A stretch of DNA of 64,000 bases from an uncultured Paracoccaceae bacterium (lineage in GTDB: Bacteria > Pseudomonadota > Alphaproteobacteria > Rhodobacterales > Rhodobacteraceae). Positions 38,675 to 48,024 of this stretch are shown here, piece by piece. The notes beneath the pieces are model-generated. The model worked only from the letters and a program-made list of their open reading frames with translations, had not been told where the DNA came from and made no database searches. A program made the position numbers and the translations under genes. Each line of letters starts with the position of its first letter. The first letter of the stretch is position 1. The DNA lies in contig CANMQX010000002.1 in NCBI GenBank assembly GCA_947500135.1, forward strand, positions 558,001 to 622,000, read 5' to 3'.

Positions 38675-40039
38675 ATGAACATCTTTGCAAAGCATATTCG
38701 GCTTGCGATCGGCTGGGCCAAGGACACAAGAGTATGCATCGACGACGGTCGCATCTCGAAGATCGAAGAAAACACCGCCCCGACACCAGAAGACACACGG
38801 GTCGACACCCTGCTTCCAGCGTTATCGAATTTGCACAGTCACAGTTTCCAACGCGCAATGGCGGGGATGACCGAATATCGTGAAAAGGGAAAAGAGAGTT
38901 TCTGGACTTGGCGCGATCTGATGTACCGGTTCACCAGCCAGCTATCGCCAGAACATATCAGCGCCTTCGCCGGTCAGACATTCATGGAAATGCAATTGGC
39001 TGGCTATGCTTCGGTCGGCGAATTTCACTATGTCCACCATCAAGAAAACGGCGCACCTTATGACGCCCCCGCAGAATTATCGCTGCGGATTATGGAAGCC
39101 GCAGAAACCACCGGTATCGGGCTGACCCACCTTCCTGTGCTTTACAGCTATGGTGGGGCCGGTGGACAACCATTGGCCAACGGACAACGGCGGTTCGGCA
39201 ACGACCTGAACCGCTATGCCAAAATTCTGACAGATTGTCGGGCAGCGGCTAAGAATCACGCGCCTGATACAAAAATTGGTATCGCGCCCCATTCCTTGCG
39301 GGCTACCCTACCCGACGAGCTATATGCCGCTTTGCGGTTAGCCGGGTTTGGTCCAATTCACATTCACATCGCCGAACAAACGCAAGAAGTCGAGGATATC
39401 AAAACACAACTTGGCGCACGGCCCGTTGAATGGCTGCTCGAACACACGCCGGTTGATGACAGATGGTGCTTGATCCACGCAACCCACATGACCGATGATG
39501 AAACGCGACGCGTGGCGCAAAGCAAAGCGATTGCAGGCCTATGTCCCGTAACCGAAGCAAATCTGGGCGACGGCATTTTTAATGGATCAGTCTTCTTGGG
39601 TCATGGCGGGATATTTGGCGTCGGCTCGGATTCAAACATCAACATTTCACTCACCGAAGAGTTGCGCATGTTCGAGTATTCCCAGCGTCTCAGGGATCGG
39701 CAACGCAACGTGCTGGCGACAGAGAGTGGGCATACCGGCGAACGGCTTTACCTAAGCGCAGCAATCGGAGGCGCAAAAGCGCTGTCGCGTAACGCCGGAG
39801 AGATCGCGCCGGGATTACTGGCTGACCTGGTAGCGGTTGACAGGTCGCACCCAAGGCTCCGCGGGTTAAATGATGAACAACTTCTGGACGGTTTGGTCTT
39901 TGCTGCAAATGACTCTGTTGTCACCGACCTTTGGTCGGCAGGCCGCCATCAGGTCCAATCTGGCAGACATGTCCAGCAGGATAAAATTGAAACCACCTAT
40001 CGTGCGGCAATTGATAACCTCAGGCAATGTCTGGATTGA
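38675..40039 (+). CDS. hutF: formimidoylglutamate deiminase
   Basis: Amidohydrolase converting N-formimidoyl-glutamate to N-formylglutamate and ammonia. 454 residues. The metal-binding LHSHSFQRAMAGMTE, HYVHHQENG, GIAPHSLRA, HIHIAEQTQEVED, HATHM and GVGSDSNINISL blocks match HutF. It is divergent from hutI and followed by hutC. With HutH, HutU, HutI and HutG it completes histidine to glutamate, two ammonia and formate. Confidence 0.96.
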   Translation: MNIFAKHIRLAIGWAKDTRVCIDDGRISKIEENTAPTPEDTRVDTLLPALSNLHSHSFQRAMAGMTEYREKGKESFWTWRDLMYRFTSQLSPEHISAFAGQTFMEMQLAGYASVGEFHYVHHQENGAPYDAPAELSLRIMEAAETTGIGLTHLPVLYSYGGAGGQPLANGQRRFGNDLNRYAKILTDCRAAAKNHAPDTKIGIAPHSLRATLPDELYAALRLAGFGPIHIHIAEQTQEVEDIKTQLGARPVEWLLEHTPVDDRWCLIHATHMTDDETRRVAQSKAIAGLCPVTEANLGDGIFNGSVFLGHGGIFGVGSDSNINISLTEELRMFEYSQRLRDRQRNVLATESGHTGERLYLSAAIGGAKALSRNAGEIAPGLLADLVAVDRSHPRLRGLNDEQLLDGLVFAANDSVVTDLWSAGRHQVQSGRHVQQDKIETTYRAAIDNLRQCLD

Positions 40040-40120
40040 GCATCGCAGACGCGTGTTGGCACGCCTTCATTTCATCTGTACCTATAGAAATTAAGTCCAG
40101 ACAAAACATACGGAACCTTA

Positions 40121-40825
40121 ATGAAGCACGCAGCAAAAAGGGCCAGCTATCAAGCGATCAAAGCCGATGTGCTGCAACGTATCCGAGACAATATCTGGCC
40201 GCCAGGAACACTCTTGCCCGGTGAGATTGAGCTGGCAGAGGAGTTTCAATGCGCAAGGGCAACGGTCAATCGCGCGATGCGCGAACTCGCCGACGAAGGC
40301 GTAATCGACCGCAAGCGGAAGTCTGGAACCCGTGTAAAGACCGCCCCGACGCGCCAAGCGAAGTTCACAATCCCACTGATCCGGCTCGAAATAGAAAATG
40401 CTGGCAAAAACTACCGCTACGCAATGGTTCATCGCCAAAAACAGACTGCTCCACGATGGCTTTGTGGTCGTCTTGCGCTGCATTCAGCTGCGCAAGTCCT
40501 TCATCTTCAGTGCATTCATTATGCCGATGAATCGCCCTTCCAATATGAAGCGCGATGGATCAACCTGTCCGCAGTTCCAAAAGCCGAGAGCGAGAGTTTT
40601 GAAAAGATTGGGCCAAATGAATGGTTGATCAATCATGTACCGTTCACTGAGGCAGAACTGACATTCTCGGCCAAATCCGCAACCAAAGACATCGCCGCGA
40701 TGATGTCACTATCGGAAGGGGCCAGCTTGTTGACTGCGGAACGCACCACATGGCTGTCGGATGCGCCGGTTACCTACGCGCAGCTTTACTTCCATCAGTC
40801 CTATAAGATGACAACCCGGATTTAA
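40121..40825 (+). CDS. hutC: GntR/HutC-family histidine utilisation repressor
   Basis: 234 residues. An N-terminal winged HTH (YQAIKADVLQRI, LPGEIELAEEFQCARATVNRAMREL, GTRVK) is followed by a UTRA ligand-binding domain (LHLQCIHYADESPFQYEARWIN, TTWLSDAPVTYAQLYFHQSYK). In HutC proteins urocanate is the inducer. It lies 81 bp after hutF on the same strand; a small GCGTG-TTGG-CACGC stem (40051-40064) sits in that gap. The likely target is the inverted repeat between hutI and hutF. Confidence 0.93.
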   Translation: MKHAAKRASYQAIKADVLQRIRDNIWPPGTLLPGEIELAEEFQCARATVNRAMRELADEGVIDRKRKSGTRVKTAPTRQAKFTIPLIRLEIENAGKNYRYAMVHRQKQTAPRWLCGRLALHSAAQVLHLQCIHYADESPFQYEARWINLSAVPKAESESFEKIGPNEWLINHVPFTEAELTFSAKSATKDIAAMMSLSEGASLLTAERTTWLSDAPVTYAQLYFHQSYKMTTRI

Positions 40826-40845
40826 CCCCAGCACAGTGGTCATTT

Positions 40846-40875
40846 ACAATACATAATAGCCACCATTAGTATTGT
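40846..40875. promoter_or_regulatory. inverted repeat upstream of the LysR gene
   Basis: ACAATAC (40846-40852) and GTATTGT (40869-40875) form a 7-bp inverted repeat around a 16-base spacer that itself contains TAAT...ATTA. It ends four bases before the LysR ATG, where LysR regulators often bind to autoregulate. No Shine-Dalgarno is seen, because the repeat occupies that space. Confidence 0.35.
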
Positions 40876-40879
40876 TTAT

Positions 40880-41791
40880 ATGCTGAGAATTCTTCCCTTT
40901 ACTGCCCTGCGTACGATGGAGGCTGTCGTGCGTCTTAGGGGTTTCGGGCGGGCTGCCGAAGAACTCAATGTCACACAAAGTGCCGTCAGCCAGCACATCA
41001 AATCCCTTGAAGAATGGATAGGTCACAAGCTGCTGGTTCGTGGCGCGCGCAAGACCGCCCCGACCGAAGCAGGCGTGCGGCTTGCCGCGGCGGTAACCGA
41101 AGGTTTTGGCGTGATTGAAACAGTTTGCGATGAACTACGCGGCCATCGATCAACCTCGAGCCCCGGTTTGCTTGTCGCCGCACCCGCAGGTTTTGCGTAT
41201 ATCTGGTTGCTGCCCCGTTTACTCAGCTTTGATGAACACCACCAGGACATACCCATCTCTATGTCCACCGACGCATGGGCGCGCGAAGTGTCCAACCCCG
41301 AAACAGATGTGATCATTCACTATGGCACCGGTGGATTTCCGGGAATGCACGCCGAACGGCTATTGACCGAAACGATGGCCCCCGTTTGCGCGCCGCAAGT
41401 CGCGTCGCAGATTTCCAACATTGAAGATCTTTCAAAGATCACTGCCTTGGTGGATGCACCGGTCGACCACGATTTCGAACCGAATTGGGACTTTTGGGCG
41501 CGAGAAATTGGGGAACCGCTCCCCGACTTCAGGCGCAGGCGTTCCTTTGCGCAAGCGAATATGGTCATTCAAGCAGCCATTGAAGGCTTAGGTATTGCGA
41601 TGGGGCGGTCAACTCTGGTGGCTGATGCGCTCAAGAATGGCACATTGGTTCACCCGCTCGACAAACCGGTTGTGTCGCAACACGCCTATTGGTTCGTGTG
41701 CTCGCATGAGGCGCTAAACACGAAACCTGTTCAGGCATTCCGGGTATGGCTGCATGCGGAAGCTGCGCGTACTATGGCGGGCTCTGCGTAA
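40880..41791 (+). CDS. LysR-family transcriptional regulator (GcvA-like)
   Basis: 303 residues. N-terminal HTH: FTALRTMEAVVRLRGFGRAAEELNVTQSAVSQHIKSLEE. The C-terminal periplasmic-binding-like effector domain follows, with the D-V-I-I-H-Y-G motif typical of the GcvA/AmpR branch near residue 137. The effector is unknown. Nearby targets could be the divergently oriented nitrogen-compound genes downstream. The last 20 bp overlap the converging AhpD-like gene. Confidence 0.88.
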   Translation: MLRILPFTALRTMEAVVRLRGFGRAAEELNVTQSAVSQHIKSLEEWIGHKLLVRGARKTAPTEAGVRLAAAVTEGFGVIETVCDELRGHRSTSSPGLLVAAPAGFAYIWLLPRLLSFDEHHQDIPISMSTDAWAREVSNPETDVIIHYGTGGFPGMHAERLLTETMAPVCAPQVASQISNIEDLSKITALVDAPVDHDFEPNWDFWAREIGEPLPDFRRRRSFAQANMVIQAAIEGLGIAMGRSTLVADALKNGTLVHPLDKPVVSQHAYWFVCSHEALNTKPVQAFRVWLHAEAARTMAGSA

Positions 41792-42116
41792 ACTCATCAT
41801 ATGCCTCAAGCGCCTTTGCACCGTAGGCAATTGACGGCCCGCCGCCCATATACGCGATCATCTGCAGCGCTTCGCAAAGCTCCGCCCGTGTTGTCTTGAG
41901 CCGGACAAGCGACTTCACATGAAAGCCGATGCAACTGTCACAACGGGTTGAAACCGCAATACCAAGGGCGATCAGCTCTTTGGTCTTTTCATCCAAAGCG
42001 CCGCTTTTCTTGGCAACAGCCCCCATTTGATTGAACGCTTTGAGTGTCTCCGGGGCCTCCTTTTGCAACGTGCCAATACGGCCCATTGTTTCGTTCATAA
42101 AAGATGTCCAGCTCAC
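41772..42116 (-). CDS. carboxymuconolactone decarboxylase-like (AhpD-type) protein
   Basis: 114 residues. The all-alpha CMD domain contains C59-D-S-C62 and H66 (RCDSCIGFHVKSL), the CxxC-xxx-H site of AhpD-like peroxidase or disulfide reductases, rather than the decarboxylase site. The start is GTG at 42114-42116 with GGGAA six bases upstream. It is divergent from the creatininase-family gene by 44 bp and overlaps the LysR gene tail to tail. The physiological partner is unknown. Confidence 0.85.
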   Translation of the reverse strand: MSWTSFMNETMGRIGTLQKEAPETLKAFNQMGAVAKKSGALDEKTKELIALGIAVSTRCDSCIGFHVKSLVRLKTTRAELCEALQMIAYMGGGPSIAYGAKALEAYDEFTQSPP

Positions 42117-42160
42117 TTTGTTCCCTTTCGTCTATGCCCATGTCGGGCTACTGATTTCAT

Positions 42161-42886
42161 ATGAAGCTTGAAGAAATGACTTGGTTGGAAGTCGAGGAGT
42201 ACCTTGAGACAGGGTCAGGCATCCTGTTGCCCACCGGATCAATAGAACAACATGGTCCCATTGGCCTGATTGGAACTGATGCAATCTGCGCGCGCGAAAT
42301 TGCGTTATGTGTGGCCGATAAGTGCAATGCCATCATAGCCCCCGAACTTGCTTATGCCCCCGCCAATTTCAACATGGGATTTCCTGGCACAGTATCGATC
42401 ACACCCGACCTGTTCGCGCAGCTCGCAGGTCAGGTTGTTGATAGCCTGACCCATCACGGATTTGACAGAATTTACATCCTTAACGGTCATGGGGCCAATC
42501 TTGCGCCGCTGGCCGAAATGTCCCAGCAACGGAACGAAAATATCCGCGTACGAAGCTGGTGGGATTTTGACGCGGTCAATGCACTGCGATCCACGTTTTT
42601 TGACGACTGGGAAGGTATGCATGCAACGCCGTCCGAGATTTCGATCACGCAGCACACCCATCGCGTCATCCCGACTGATGGGTTGCCGCCGCCCCGTAAA
42701 CTGTTGCCCGCCTATATCCGTGAACATGCAGGTGACAAACATGCGGGACCGCGTGAACATCGCAAGGATTTCCCCGATGGCAGGGTCGGATCTCATTCCG
42801 GGTTAGCCCGGCCGGAATATGGCAAACAACTGATGCATGCGGCAACAGAAAGCATCGCCGCCGATTTCCGATCCTTTGTGGGCTGA
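42161..42886 (+). CDS. creatininase-family amidohydrolase
   Basis: 241 residues. Metal-site residues of the family can be placed: E29 and H31 (SIEQHG), D40 (GTD), H110 (NGHGAN) and E159 (TPSEIS). The position that is Glu122 in Pseudomonas creatininase (NGHYEN) is Ala here, as in many family members with other substrates, so creatinine itself is uncertain. A creatinase gene lies 2.5 kb away, and the intervening genes encode an amino-acid ABC importer. The stop is directly followed by the stop of the converging permease gene. Confidence 0.82.
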   Translation: MKLEEMTWLEVEEYLETGSGILLPTGSIEQHGPIGLIGTDAICAREIALCVADKCNAIIAPELAYAPANFNMGFPGTVSITPDLFAQLAGQVVDSLTHHGFDRIYILNGHGANLAPLAEMSQQRNENIRVRSWWDFDAVNALRSTFFDDWEGMHATPSEISITQHTHRVIPTDGLPPPRKLLPAYIREHAGDKHAGPREHRKDFPDGRVGSHSGLARPEYGKQLMHAATESIAADFRSFVG

Positions 42887-43651
42887 CTAGCGGCTTTCAT
42901 CCGCACCCATCTTGCGCTCCAACCAACGCACAAAGAAGCTGATGATCAACACAAGCACCAAATATTCAAAGATTAGCAACGTATAGATTTCCAGAGGTCG
43001 GTACTCTGTCACAACAAGTTCGTTCGCGCGGCGGGTCAGCTCCTGCATCCCAATGACGGAAGCAAACGCAGACATCTTGACGATATAGATGAACTGGTTG
43101 GCCAGCGGCGGCAGAATACGTTTTATAGCCTGCGGCAAGATCACATAGCGCATGGTCTGGCCATAGCTCAGCCCGATAGTGCGCGCGGCCTCGCGTTGCC
43201 CTTTTGCGATGGATTGGATGCCCGACCGGTAAATCTCCGCGGTAAAGGCACTGTCTGAAATGGCCAGCGTGATAATAGCGCCCCAGAAGGCATCAATGCT
43301 AACATTGATGCCAATGGATTTCAGAACGACGGGCAGACCATAAAACACCCAAAACAGCATCGGCAGCAATGGGATCGCTCGCACGAACTCCACATAAATC
43401 CGCGATGGCCATCGCAACAGACGGTTTTGGGACATACCGGGTAAGGCGACAATCAAGCCAATGGTCATGGAAAGCAGTGCAGCAATGACTGACACAAGGA
43501 TCGTCGCACCAAAACCAGACAGCAGAAACTTGATATTGGTATATCCCGCCGGGGTCGTCGGATCGATCACATACCAACCCCAGTTACCCGATGCAGAACA
43601 TCCGGTCAGAAGAAAAGCAGCGGTAACAGCAAGAAGTGTTTTCCAACGCAT
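42887..43651 (-). CDS. amino-acid ABC transporter permease
   Basis: 254 residues from the ATG at 43649-43651, 10 bp after the ATPase stop, with GAGGG upstream. His/Glu/Gln-type permease: LLSGFGATILVSVIAALLSM, VEFVRAIPLLPMLFWVFYGLP, and the EAA loop EAARTIGLSYGQTMRYVILPQA. The first 20 residues look like a lipoprotein signal ending L-L-T-G-C18, which is odd for a permease. Only one permease gene is present, so it would form a homodimer with the adjacent ATPase. Confidence 0.9.
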   Translation of the reverse strand: MRWKTLLAVTAAFLLTGCSASGNWGWYVIDPTTPAGYTNIKFLLSGFGATILVSVIAALLSMTIGLIVALPGMSQNRLLRWPSRIYVEFVRAIPLLPMLFWVFYGLPVVLKSIGINVSIDAFWGAIITLAISDSAFTAEIYRSGIQSIAKGQREAARTIGLSYGQTMRYVILPQAIKRILPPLANQFIYIVKMSAFASVIGMQELTRRANELVVTEYRPLEIYTLLIFEYLVLVLIISFFVRWLERKMGADESR

Positions 43652-43661
43652 ATCAATGCCC

Positions 43662-44405
43662 TCAATGCTGCAAGATTTGGTTGAGAAACGTCTGGCACCG
43701 CTGCGTTTTTGGCGCGGAGAAGAACTCATCGGGCGTGCCCGTCTCAATGATTTCGCCCTGATCCATGAACACCATGCGATCCGCCGCCTTGCGCGCAAAT
43801 CCCATCTCATGTGTGACGCAAATCATGGTCATACCTGACTCAGCAAGATCAATGATAACGTCCAGCACTTCCGAAATCATTTCTGGATCAAGGGCCGAGG
43901 TCGGCTCATCAAACAGCATGATTTTTGGTTCCATACAAAGCGACCGCGCGATAGCAACGCGTTGTTGTTGACCGCCTGATAATTCCGAAGGCCGTTTATG
44001 GGCCTGATCGGGAATCTGCACACGCTCCAGATATTTCATGGCACGCTCTTCTGCGGCAGCTTTGGCCATACCGCGCGCCTTGATCGGACCAAGTGTCAGA
44101 TTTTGCAAAATTGTCAGATGGGGGAACAGGTTGAACTGCTGAAAAACCATCCCGACTTCGGACAGGATTTCATTGATAGATGCTTCATCTTTCATCGCAA
44201 TCCCGTCAACAACGATGTCACCGTCATTGTGCGTCTCTAATGAATTGACGCATCGGATCAATGTGGATTTACCGGACCCCGAAGGACCGCAAATAACGAT
44301 GCGTTCACCATGGACGACCTCGAGATTGACATCTTTCAGAGCCTGAAAGTCACCATACCACTTGTTCAGGCCTTGTATTTTGATTGCCTGATCTGCAGTG
44401 TTCAT
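43662..44405 (-). CDS. amino-acid ABC transporter ATP-binding protein
   Basis: 247 residues, GlnQ/HisP type. Walker [11 protein letters not shown]-loop [10 protein letters not shown], signature [15 protein letters not shown], Walker [13 protein letters not shown] and switch His in [10 protein letters not shown] are all intact. It energises uptake through the adjacent permease. It is divergent from the binding-protein gene across a 118-bp control region. Confidence 0.95.
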   Translation of the reverse strand: MNTADQAIKIQGLNKWYGDFQALKDVNLEVVHGERIVICGPSGSGKSTLIRCVNSLETHNDGDIVVDGIAMKDEASINEILSEVGMVFQQFNLFPHLTILQNLTLGPIKARGMAKAAAEERAMKYLERVQIPDQAHKRPSELSGGQQQRVAIARSLCMEPKIMLFDEPTSALDPEMISEVLDVIIDLAESGMTMICVTHEMGFARKAADRMVFMDQGEIIETGTPDEFFSAPKTQRCQTFLNQILQH

Positions 44406-44458
44406 GTCACCCTCCCGGTTGCTGACATGAACATCATGAGCGAAAAAATCGCTTAAAA

Positions 44459-44482
44459 CTATACAAAAACGCTAACGTATAG
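44459..44482. promoter_or_regulatory. inverted repeat in divergent ABC control region
   Basis: CTATAC and GTATAG separated by 12 bases, the spacing of a LysR-type site. An AGCGA-AAAAA-TCGCT repeat (44439-44453) lies just before it. Both sit between the divergent ATPase and binding-protein genes. The nearby LysR regulator is a possible binder; this is inferred. Confidence 0.35.
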
Positions 44483-44523
44483 ACATAATCACCCATCGAC
44501 TCAAACACCAACAGGGAAAATCA

Positions 44524-45300
44524 ATGCGTCTCTTTAGAAAAATCACAGCGGCACTTGCCGTTGCAACTTCGCTCTTGGCTGCACCGGTGACTGCGCAATC
44601 GGCTCTGAATGACATCCTCAGTTCGGGGGTGCTAAAAGTAGGTACAACCGGTGACTGGAACCCGATGTCTGTCCGGGATCCGGCAACCAACAGTTATGTG
44701 GGATATGACATCGACATCATGACACAACTCGCCACGGATCTGGGGGTAGAGCTTGAATTCGTCCCGACTGACTGGAAGACACTGGTCAACGGCGTCGTCG
44801 CCGGCAACTATCACATCACCGGATCTGCATCGATCAGCCCAGCACGCCTGAAGGCTGCGGGCTATTCCAGCAGTTACATTTCGGTGGAAATCCTGCCCTT
44901 CACCACCAGCGATAAGGCTGACCGTTTCAGCGGTTGGGATTCCATCAATGCGTCAGATGTCGCCGTTGCCACAACCTTGGGCACAACTTTTGAGAAAAGC
45001 GTGCGCGAATGGTTCCCCGATGCTGACATCAAGGTTGTCGAAGCCCCTGCCCGGGGATTTCAAGAAGTTCTTTCCGGGCGTGCTGACGTCTTTATCACCT
45101 CAAACATCGAAGGATCGACCCTTCTCGAAAAGTTCCCAAACCTGAGCCAGATCGAGGTGAGCGAAGCACGGGCACCGACGCCGATCGCAATGCTGTTGCC
45201 GCAGGATGACCAAGTCTGGATCAACTACGTCAATAGCTGGATCGAACTGCACCAGGCGAAAGGCTTTTTCGAAACGACAGCAGAAAAATGGGGCCTTTAA
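44524..45300 (+). CDS. amino-acid ABC transporter substrate-binding protein
   Basis: 258 residues with a Sec signal peptide ending near AAPVTAQS. Family 3 periplasmic binding protein: LKVGTTGDWNPMS, YVGYDIDIMTQLATDLGVELEFV, SISPARLKAAGYSS and ATTLGTTFEKSVREWFPDA. It likely delivers an amino acid or similar cationic ligand to the divergent permease/ATPase pair. AGGGAAA precedes the ATG. A strong terminator follows. The ligand cannot be named. Confidence 0.93.
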   Translation: MRLFRKITAALAVATSLLAAPVTAQSALNDILSSGVLKVGTTGDWNPMSVRDPATNSYVGYDIDIMTQLATDLGVELEFVPTDWKTLVNGVVAGNYHITGSASISPARLKAAGYSSSYISVEILPFTTSDKADRFSGWDSINASDVAVATTLGTTFEKSVREWFPDADIKVVEAPARGFQEVLSGRADVFITSNIEGSTLLEKFPNLSQIEVSEARAPTPIAMLLPQDDQVWINYVNSWIELHQAKGFFETTAEKWGL

Positions 45301-45321
45301 GGTCCGTTAAATCGCGATAGG

Positions 45322-45347
45322 AAAAGGGGGCGAAAGCCTCCTTTTTT
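45322..45347 (+). terminator. rho-independent terminator after the binding-protein gene
   Basis: AAAAGGGGGC-GAAA-GCCTCCTTTT: a 10-bp stem with one G-T pair, a GAAA tetraloop and a T run, 21 bp after the stop. Textbook form. Confidence 0.9.
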
Positions 45348-45353
45348 GTATGC

Positions 45354-46556
45354 TTAAGCGATTACGTTGAAATTCGGCCCATATGGGTAACCCGTGATAT
45401 CCTCATTGCCGTCTTCCGTGATCACCAAAATATCGTGCTCGCGATATCCGCCTGCCCCGGCTGTACCTTCCGGGACGGTCAGCATCGGTTCCATCGAAAT
45501 GACCATGCCAGGCTCAAGCACGGTGTCGATGTCCTCGCGCAATTCCAGCCCAGCTTCACGGCCATAGTAATGCGACAGAACGCCAAATGAATGGCCATAT
45601 CCAAATGTACGATATTGCAGCAGATCCCGTTCCTGAAAGAAGACGTTAATCTTTTCGGTAACCTCGGCACAGCTGACCCCGGGCCTCAGCAAGCTCATCC
45701 CGTATTCATGGGCGGCGACATTCGCCTCCCAGATTTTCAGGCTGGCGGGGTCGACGGTTTCCACAAACATGGTTCGTTCCAGGGCCGTATAATAGCCGCT
45801 AATCATCGGAAATGTGTTCAGGCTAAGGATATCGCCTGCTTGCAAGGCGCGGGACGTCACCGGATTATGCGCGCCATCCGTGTTGATCCCCGACTGGAAC
45901 CACACCCAAGTATCTCGATACTCCGCATCGGGGAACCGCTTGGCAATTTCCAGCTCCATCGCGTCACGCCCGGCCATCGCCACGTCAATCTCCCGCGTAC
46001 CGGCTGTGACAGCCTCCTTGATGGCATAGCCACCCACATCAGCAACCTGCGCGCATTGCCGGATCAGGGCGATTTCAGCAGTAGATTTATGCATGCGTTG
46101 ACGCATTGTCGTTGCAGCAACATCCACTATGGCTTTTGGCGATAGAAAGCTTTTCAGCAAGTCCGATTGGGCCAGTGTCAGATGGTCACCTTCGTAACCG
46201 ATGGTCTTACCGCTGCCAGTGACAGACAACACGGCGCGCCAATAATTGTTCCGCTGCCAGTCAGTATAGGTGATGTTGTCGGCGTGGCTGCGCCGCCAAG
46301 GTTGGGCGGCATCAATGCCTGCGCTGATCGTGACGGACTCCGTTGGGGTGACGACAAGCGCATAAGGCCGCCCAAAAGCGCAGTACAGAAAGCCCGAGTA
46401 ATATGCGATGTTGTGCATCGACGTGAATACACAGGCATCGACCCCTGCCTGCTGCATATCCGCACGCAGGCCTGACAGGCGGTCATCATACTCTTGTGAT
46501 GCAAAGGGGAGCGTTTTATCTCCCTGATGGAAACGATAAAATTCTGGACGATCCAT
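45354..46556 (-). CDS. creatinase (creatine amidinohydrolase)
   Basis: 400 residues. The fold is pita-bread (M24), but the metal ligands of aminopeptidases are absent. The creatinase residues known from the Pseudomonas enzyme align with a two-residue offset: H230 (TDGAHNPVT, Pseudomonas H232), E260 (YYTALERT, E262), E356 (SMEPM, E358) and R333 (YYGREAGLELRED). The N-terminal domain also matches (FTSMHNIAYYSGFLYCAFGRPYAL split over residues 44-66). It should hydrolyse creatine or a close analogue to sarcosine and urea. The ATG has AAGGAG nine bases upstream. It lies 246 bp downstream of the polyamine-type ABC operon. Confidence 0.88.
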   Translation of the reverse strand: MDRPEFYRFHQGDKTLPFASQEYDDRLSGLRADMQQAGVDACVFTSMHNIAYYSGFLYCAFGRPYALVVTPTESVTISAGIDAAQPWRRSHADNITYTDWQRNNYWRAVLSVTGSGKTIGYEGDHLTLAQSDLLKSFLSPKAIVDVAATTMRQRMHKSTAEIALIRQCAQVADVGGYAIKEAVTAGTREIDVAMAGRDAMELEIAKRFPDAEYRDTWVWFQSGINTDGAHNPVTSRALQAGDILSLNTFPMISGYYTALERTMFVETVDPASLKIWEANVAAHEYGMSLLRPGVSCAEVTEKINVFFQERDLLQYRTFGYGHSFGVLSHYYGREAGLELREDIDTVLEPGMVISMEPMLTVPEGTAGAGGYREHDILVITEDGNEDITGYPYGPNFNVIA

Positions 46557-46752
46557 AGCTATGGCTCCTTGTCGGCATGCCGTAGCGCTAGGAAAGAGCC
46601 AGACTCAATCTATCGCGCAAGCGGCAAAGTGAAGTCCCGGCGTTCAGGAAGATATGTGCGGGGTTACGCATAATGATGCGGGCGACGCCATCGCCTCCCC
46701 GTACTGCTACTTCGCCCAAAACACGTCTTTTTGGCAAGCATTTTCACGACAA

Positions 46753-46775
46753 AGCCGGCCCAAATTGGACCGGCT
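46753..46775 (-). terminator. terminator after the polyamine-type ABC operon
   Basis: A 9-bp stem with one mismatch (AGCCGGCCC against GGACCGGCT) around AAATT. On the minus strand it is followed by TTTGT. It lies 28 bp after the second permease stop and upstream of the creatinase gene. Confidence 0.5.
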
Positions 46776-46802
46776 CTCCGATTTTCGTCTCTTGCCCGGT
46801 GA

Positions 46803-48020
46803 TCAGGCCGGGCTCAACCCGCGCAAACGTTCTGAACGGCGGCGCAGCAACTCAACCGTTGCCAGCAACATGATCGACACGGCCACCAGAATTGATGCAG
46901 CGGCAAGGATCGTTGGCGATATCTGTTCGCGCAATCCGGTGAACATCTGCCAAGGCAGCGTTTGCTGTTGGGCAGAGCCCACGAACAGTACAACAACCAC
47001 TTCATCAAAAGACGTGATAAAGGCGAACAAGCCACCAGAAATCACCCCCGGCAGGATCAAAGGCATCTGTACCTGAAAGAATGTCCGCACTGGTGGGGCA
47101 CCCATAGATGCCGCAGCCCGCGTCAGCGACCGGTCAAAGCCAACAAGCGTTGCAGTGACGGTAATAATCACAAATGGAATGCCCAAAACCGCATGGGCCA
47201 GGATTACTTTCACGAAACCCACAAAGGACTGCGACAAACCAAGATTGGCCTCCAACCAGTTCCCCAGCGGGGCGTAGAAAAAGAACATACCGGTGGCGGA
47301 GATGATCAGCGGTACAATCATCGGCGAAATAAGGATCGCCATGATTGCGCGCCGTCCGGGCACATGGCTCTGTGACAACCCGATGGCGGCAAGTGTTCCA
47401 AGCGATACAGAGATAACGGTCGCAATCGGCGCGATGATCAACGAGTTCTTGAGCGGCACCATCCACTCATCAGTGCCCAGAAAATCGCGATAATGCTTCA
47501 GGCTATACCCCTCGGCCTGAAAATTCAGCATTTCCGGCGTGAAGGTAAAGAAGTCTTCCGCGTTGAAGCTCAACCACATGACCGGGATCAGGGGGGCCAC
47601 AAGGAAGAAGAAAATCAATCCGCAGATGAATTTGAACGTGTTGTGCCAAAGGGTCTGTCCGGGCGTGTAATAGATCGGAACCGATGACCGGTAGTCACTG
47701 TTAGCCAGCCAGTAGGCCGCCCAGCCCAAAACAGCACCAATCAGCGCACCGGAAACCGCTGTACCCAGATTGCCAAAGACCAACCCGGCCAAGGCCAGAA
47801 CCGCGATAACGCCCCAACGAACGGCAGTACGCTTATCAAGGTTGGTTTCAGCAACCCACGCAATTGCACAGCCAATGACGGCGCCAATCACCGCGCCTAG
47901 CCAAGGTTGGGCCACCATGTTCCCGCCAACAAATCCAAAGATAGCCGCCAGCGCGGCCGTCAGCGGCATCGTAAAACGGAACAGGTCTGGACGGGGCAAT
48001 GTCGTTTCAATCTTGCTCAT
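46803..48020 (-). CDS. ABC transporter permease, PotC-like, with N-terminal membrane extension
   Basis: 405 residues, against about 265 for E. coli PotC. The C-terminal 270 residues are a normal polyamine-type permease (NSLIIAPIATVISVSLGTLAAIGLS, EAA-loop equivalent RAAASMGAPPVRTFFQVQMPLILPGVISG). The first 110 residues are extra: Gly/Ala-rich hydrophobic helices (FGFVGGNMVAQPWLGAVIGAV and GNLGTAVSGALIGAVLGWAAY) with GxxxG-like packing motifs. GGGAGG precedes the ATG, which lies four bases after the other permease stop. It pairs with that permease to form the channel. Confidence 0.9.
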   Translation of the reverse strand: MSKIETTLPRPDLFRFTMPLTAALAAIFGFVGGNMVAQPWLGAVIGAVIGCAIAWVAETNLDKRTAVRWGVIAVLALAGLVFGNLGTAVSGALIGAVLGWAAYWLANSDYRSSVPIYYTPGQTLWHNTFKFICGLIFFFLVAPLIPVMWLSFNAEDFFTFTPEMLNFQAEGYSLKHYRDFLGTDEWMVPLKNSLIIAPIATVISVSLGTLAAIGLSQSHVPGRRAIMAILISPMIVPLIISATGMFFFYAPLGNWLEANLGLSQSFVGFVKVILAHAVLGIPFVIITVTATLVGFDRSLTRAAASMGAPPVRTFFQVQMPLILPGVISGGLFAFITSFDEVVVVLFVGSAQQQTLPWQMFTGLREQISPTILAAASILVAVSIMLLATVELLRRRSERLRGLSPA

Positions 48021-48024
48021 GACC

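Noticed and set aside
41772..42116. Gamma-carboxymuconolactone decarboxylase of the protocatechuate pathway
   Set aside because: It has a CxxC-xxx-H AhpD-type site, and no other protocatechuate-pathway gene is nearby.
42161..42886. True creatininase assignment
   Set aside because: The residue equivalent to the Glu122 metal ligand is Ala, so only family level is supported.
45354..46556. DddP-type DMSP lyase or Xaa-Pro peptidase (also M24 fold, common in roseobacters)
   Set aside because: The Asp metal ligands those enzymes need are absent (LSLNTFPMISGYY replaces the D-containing strand), while creatinase residues H230, E260, R333 and E356 are all present.
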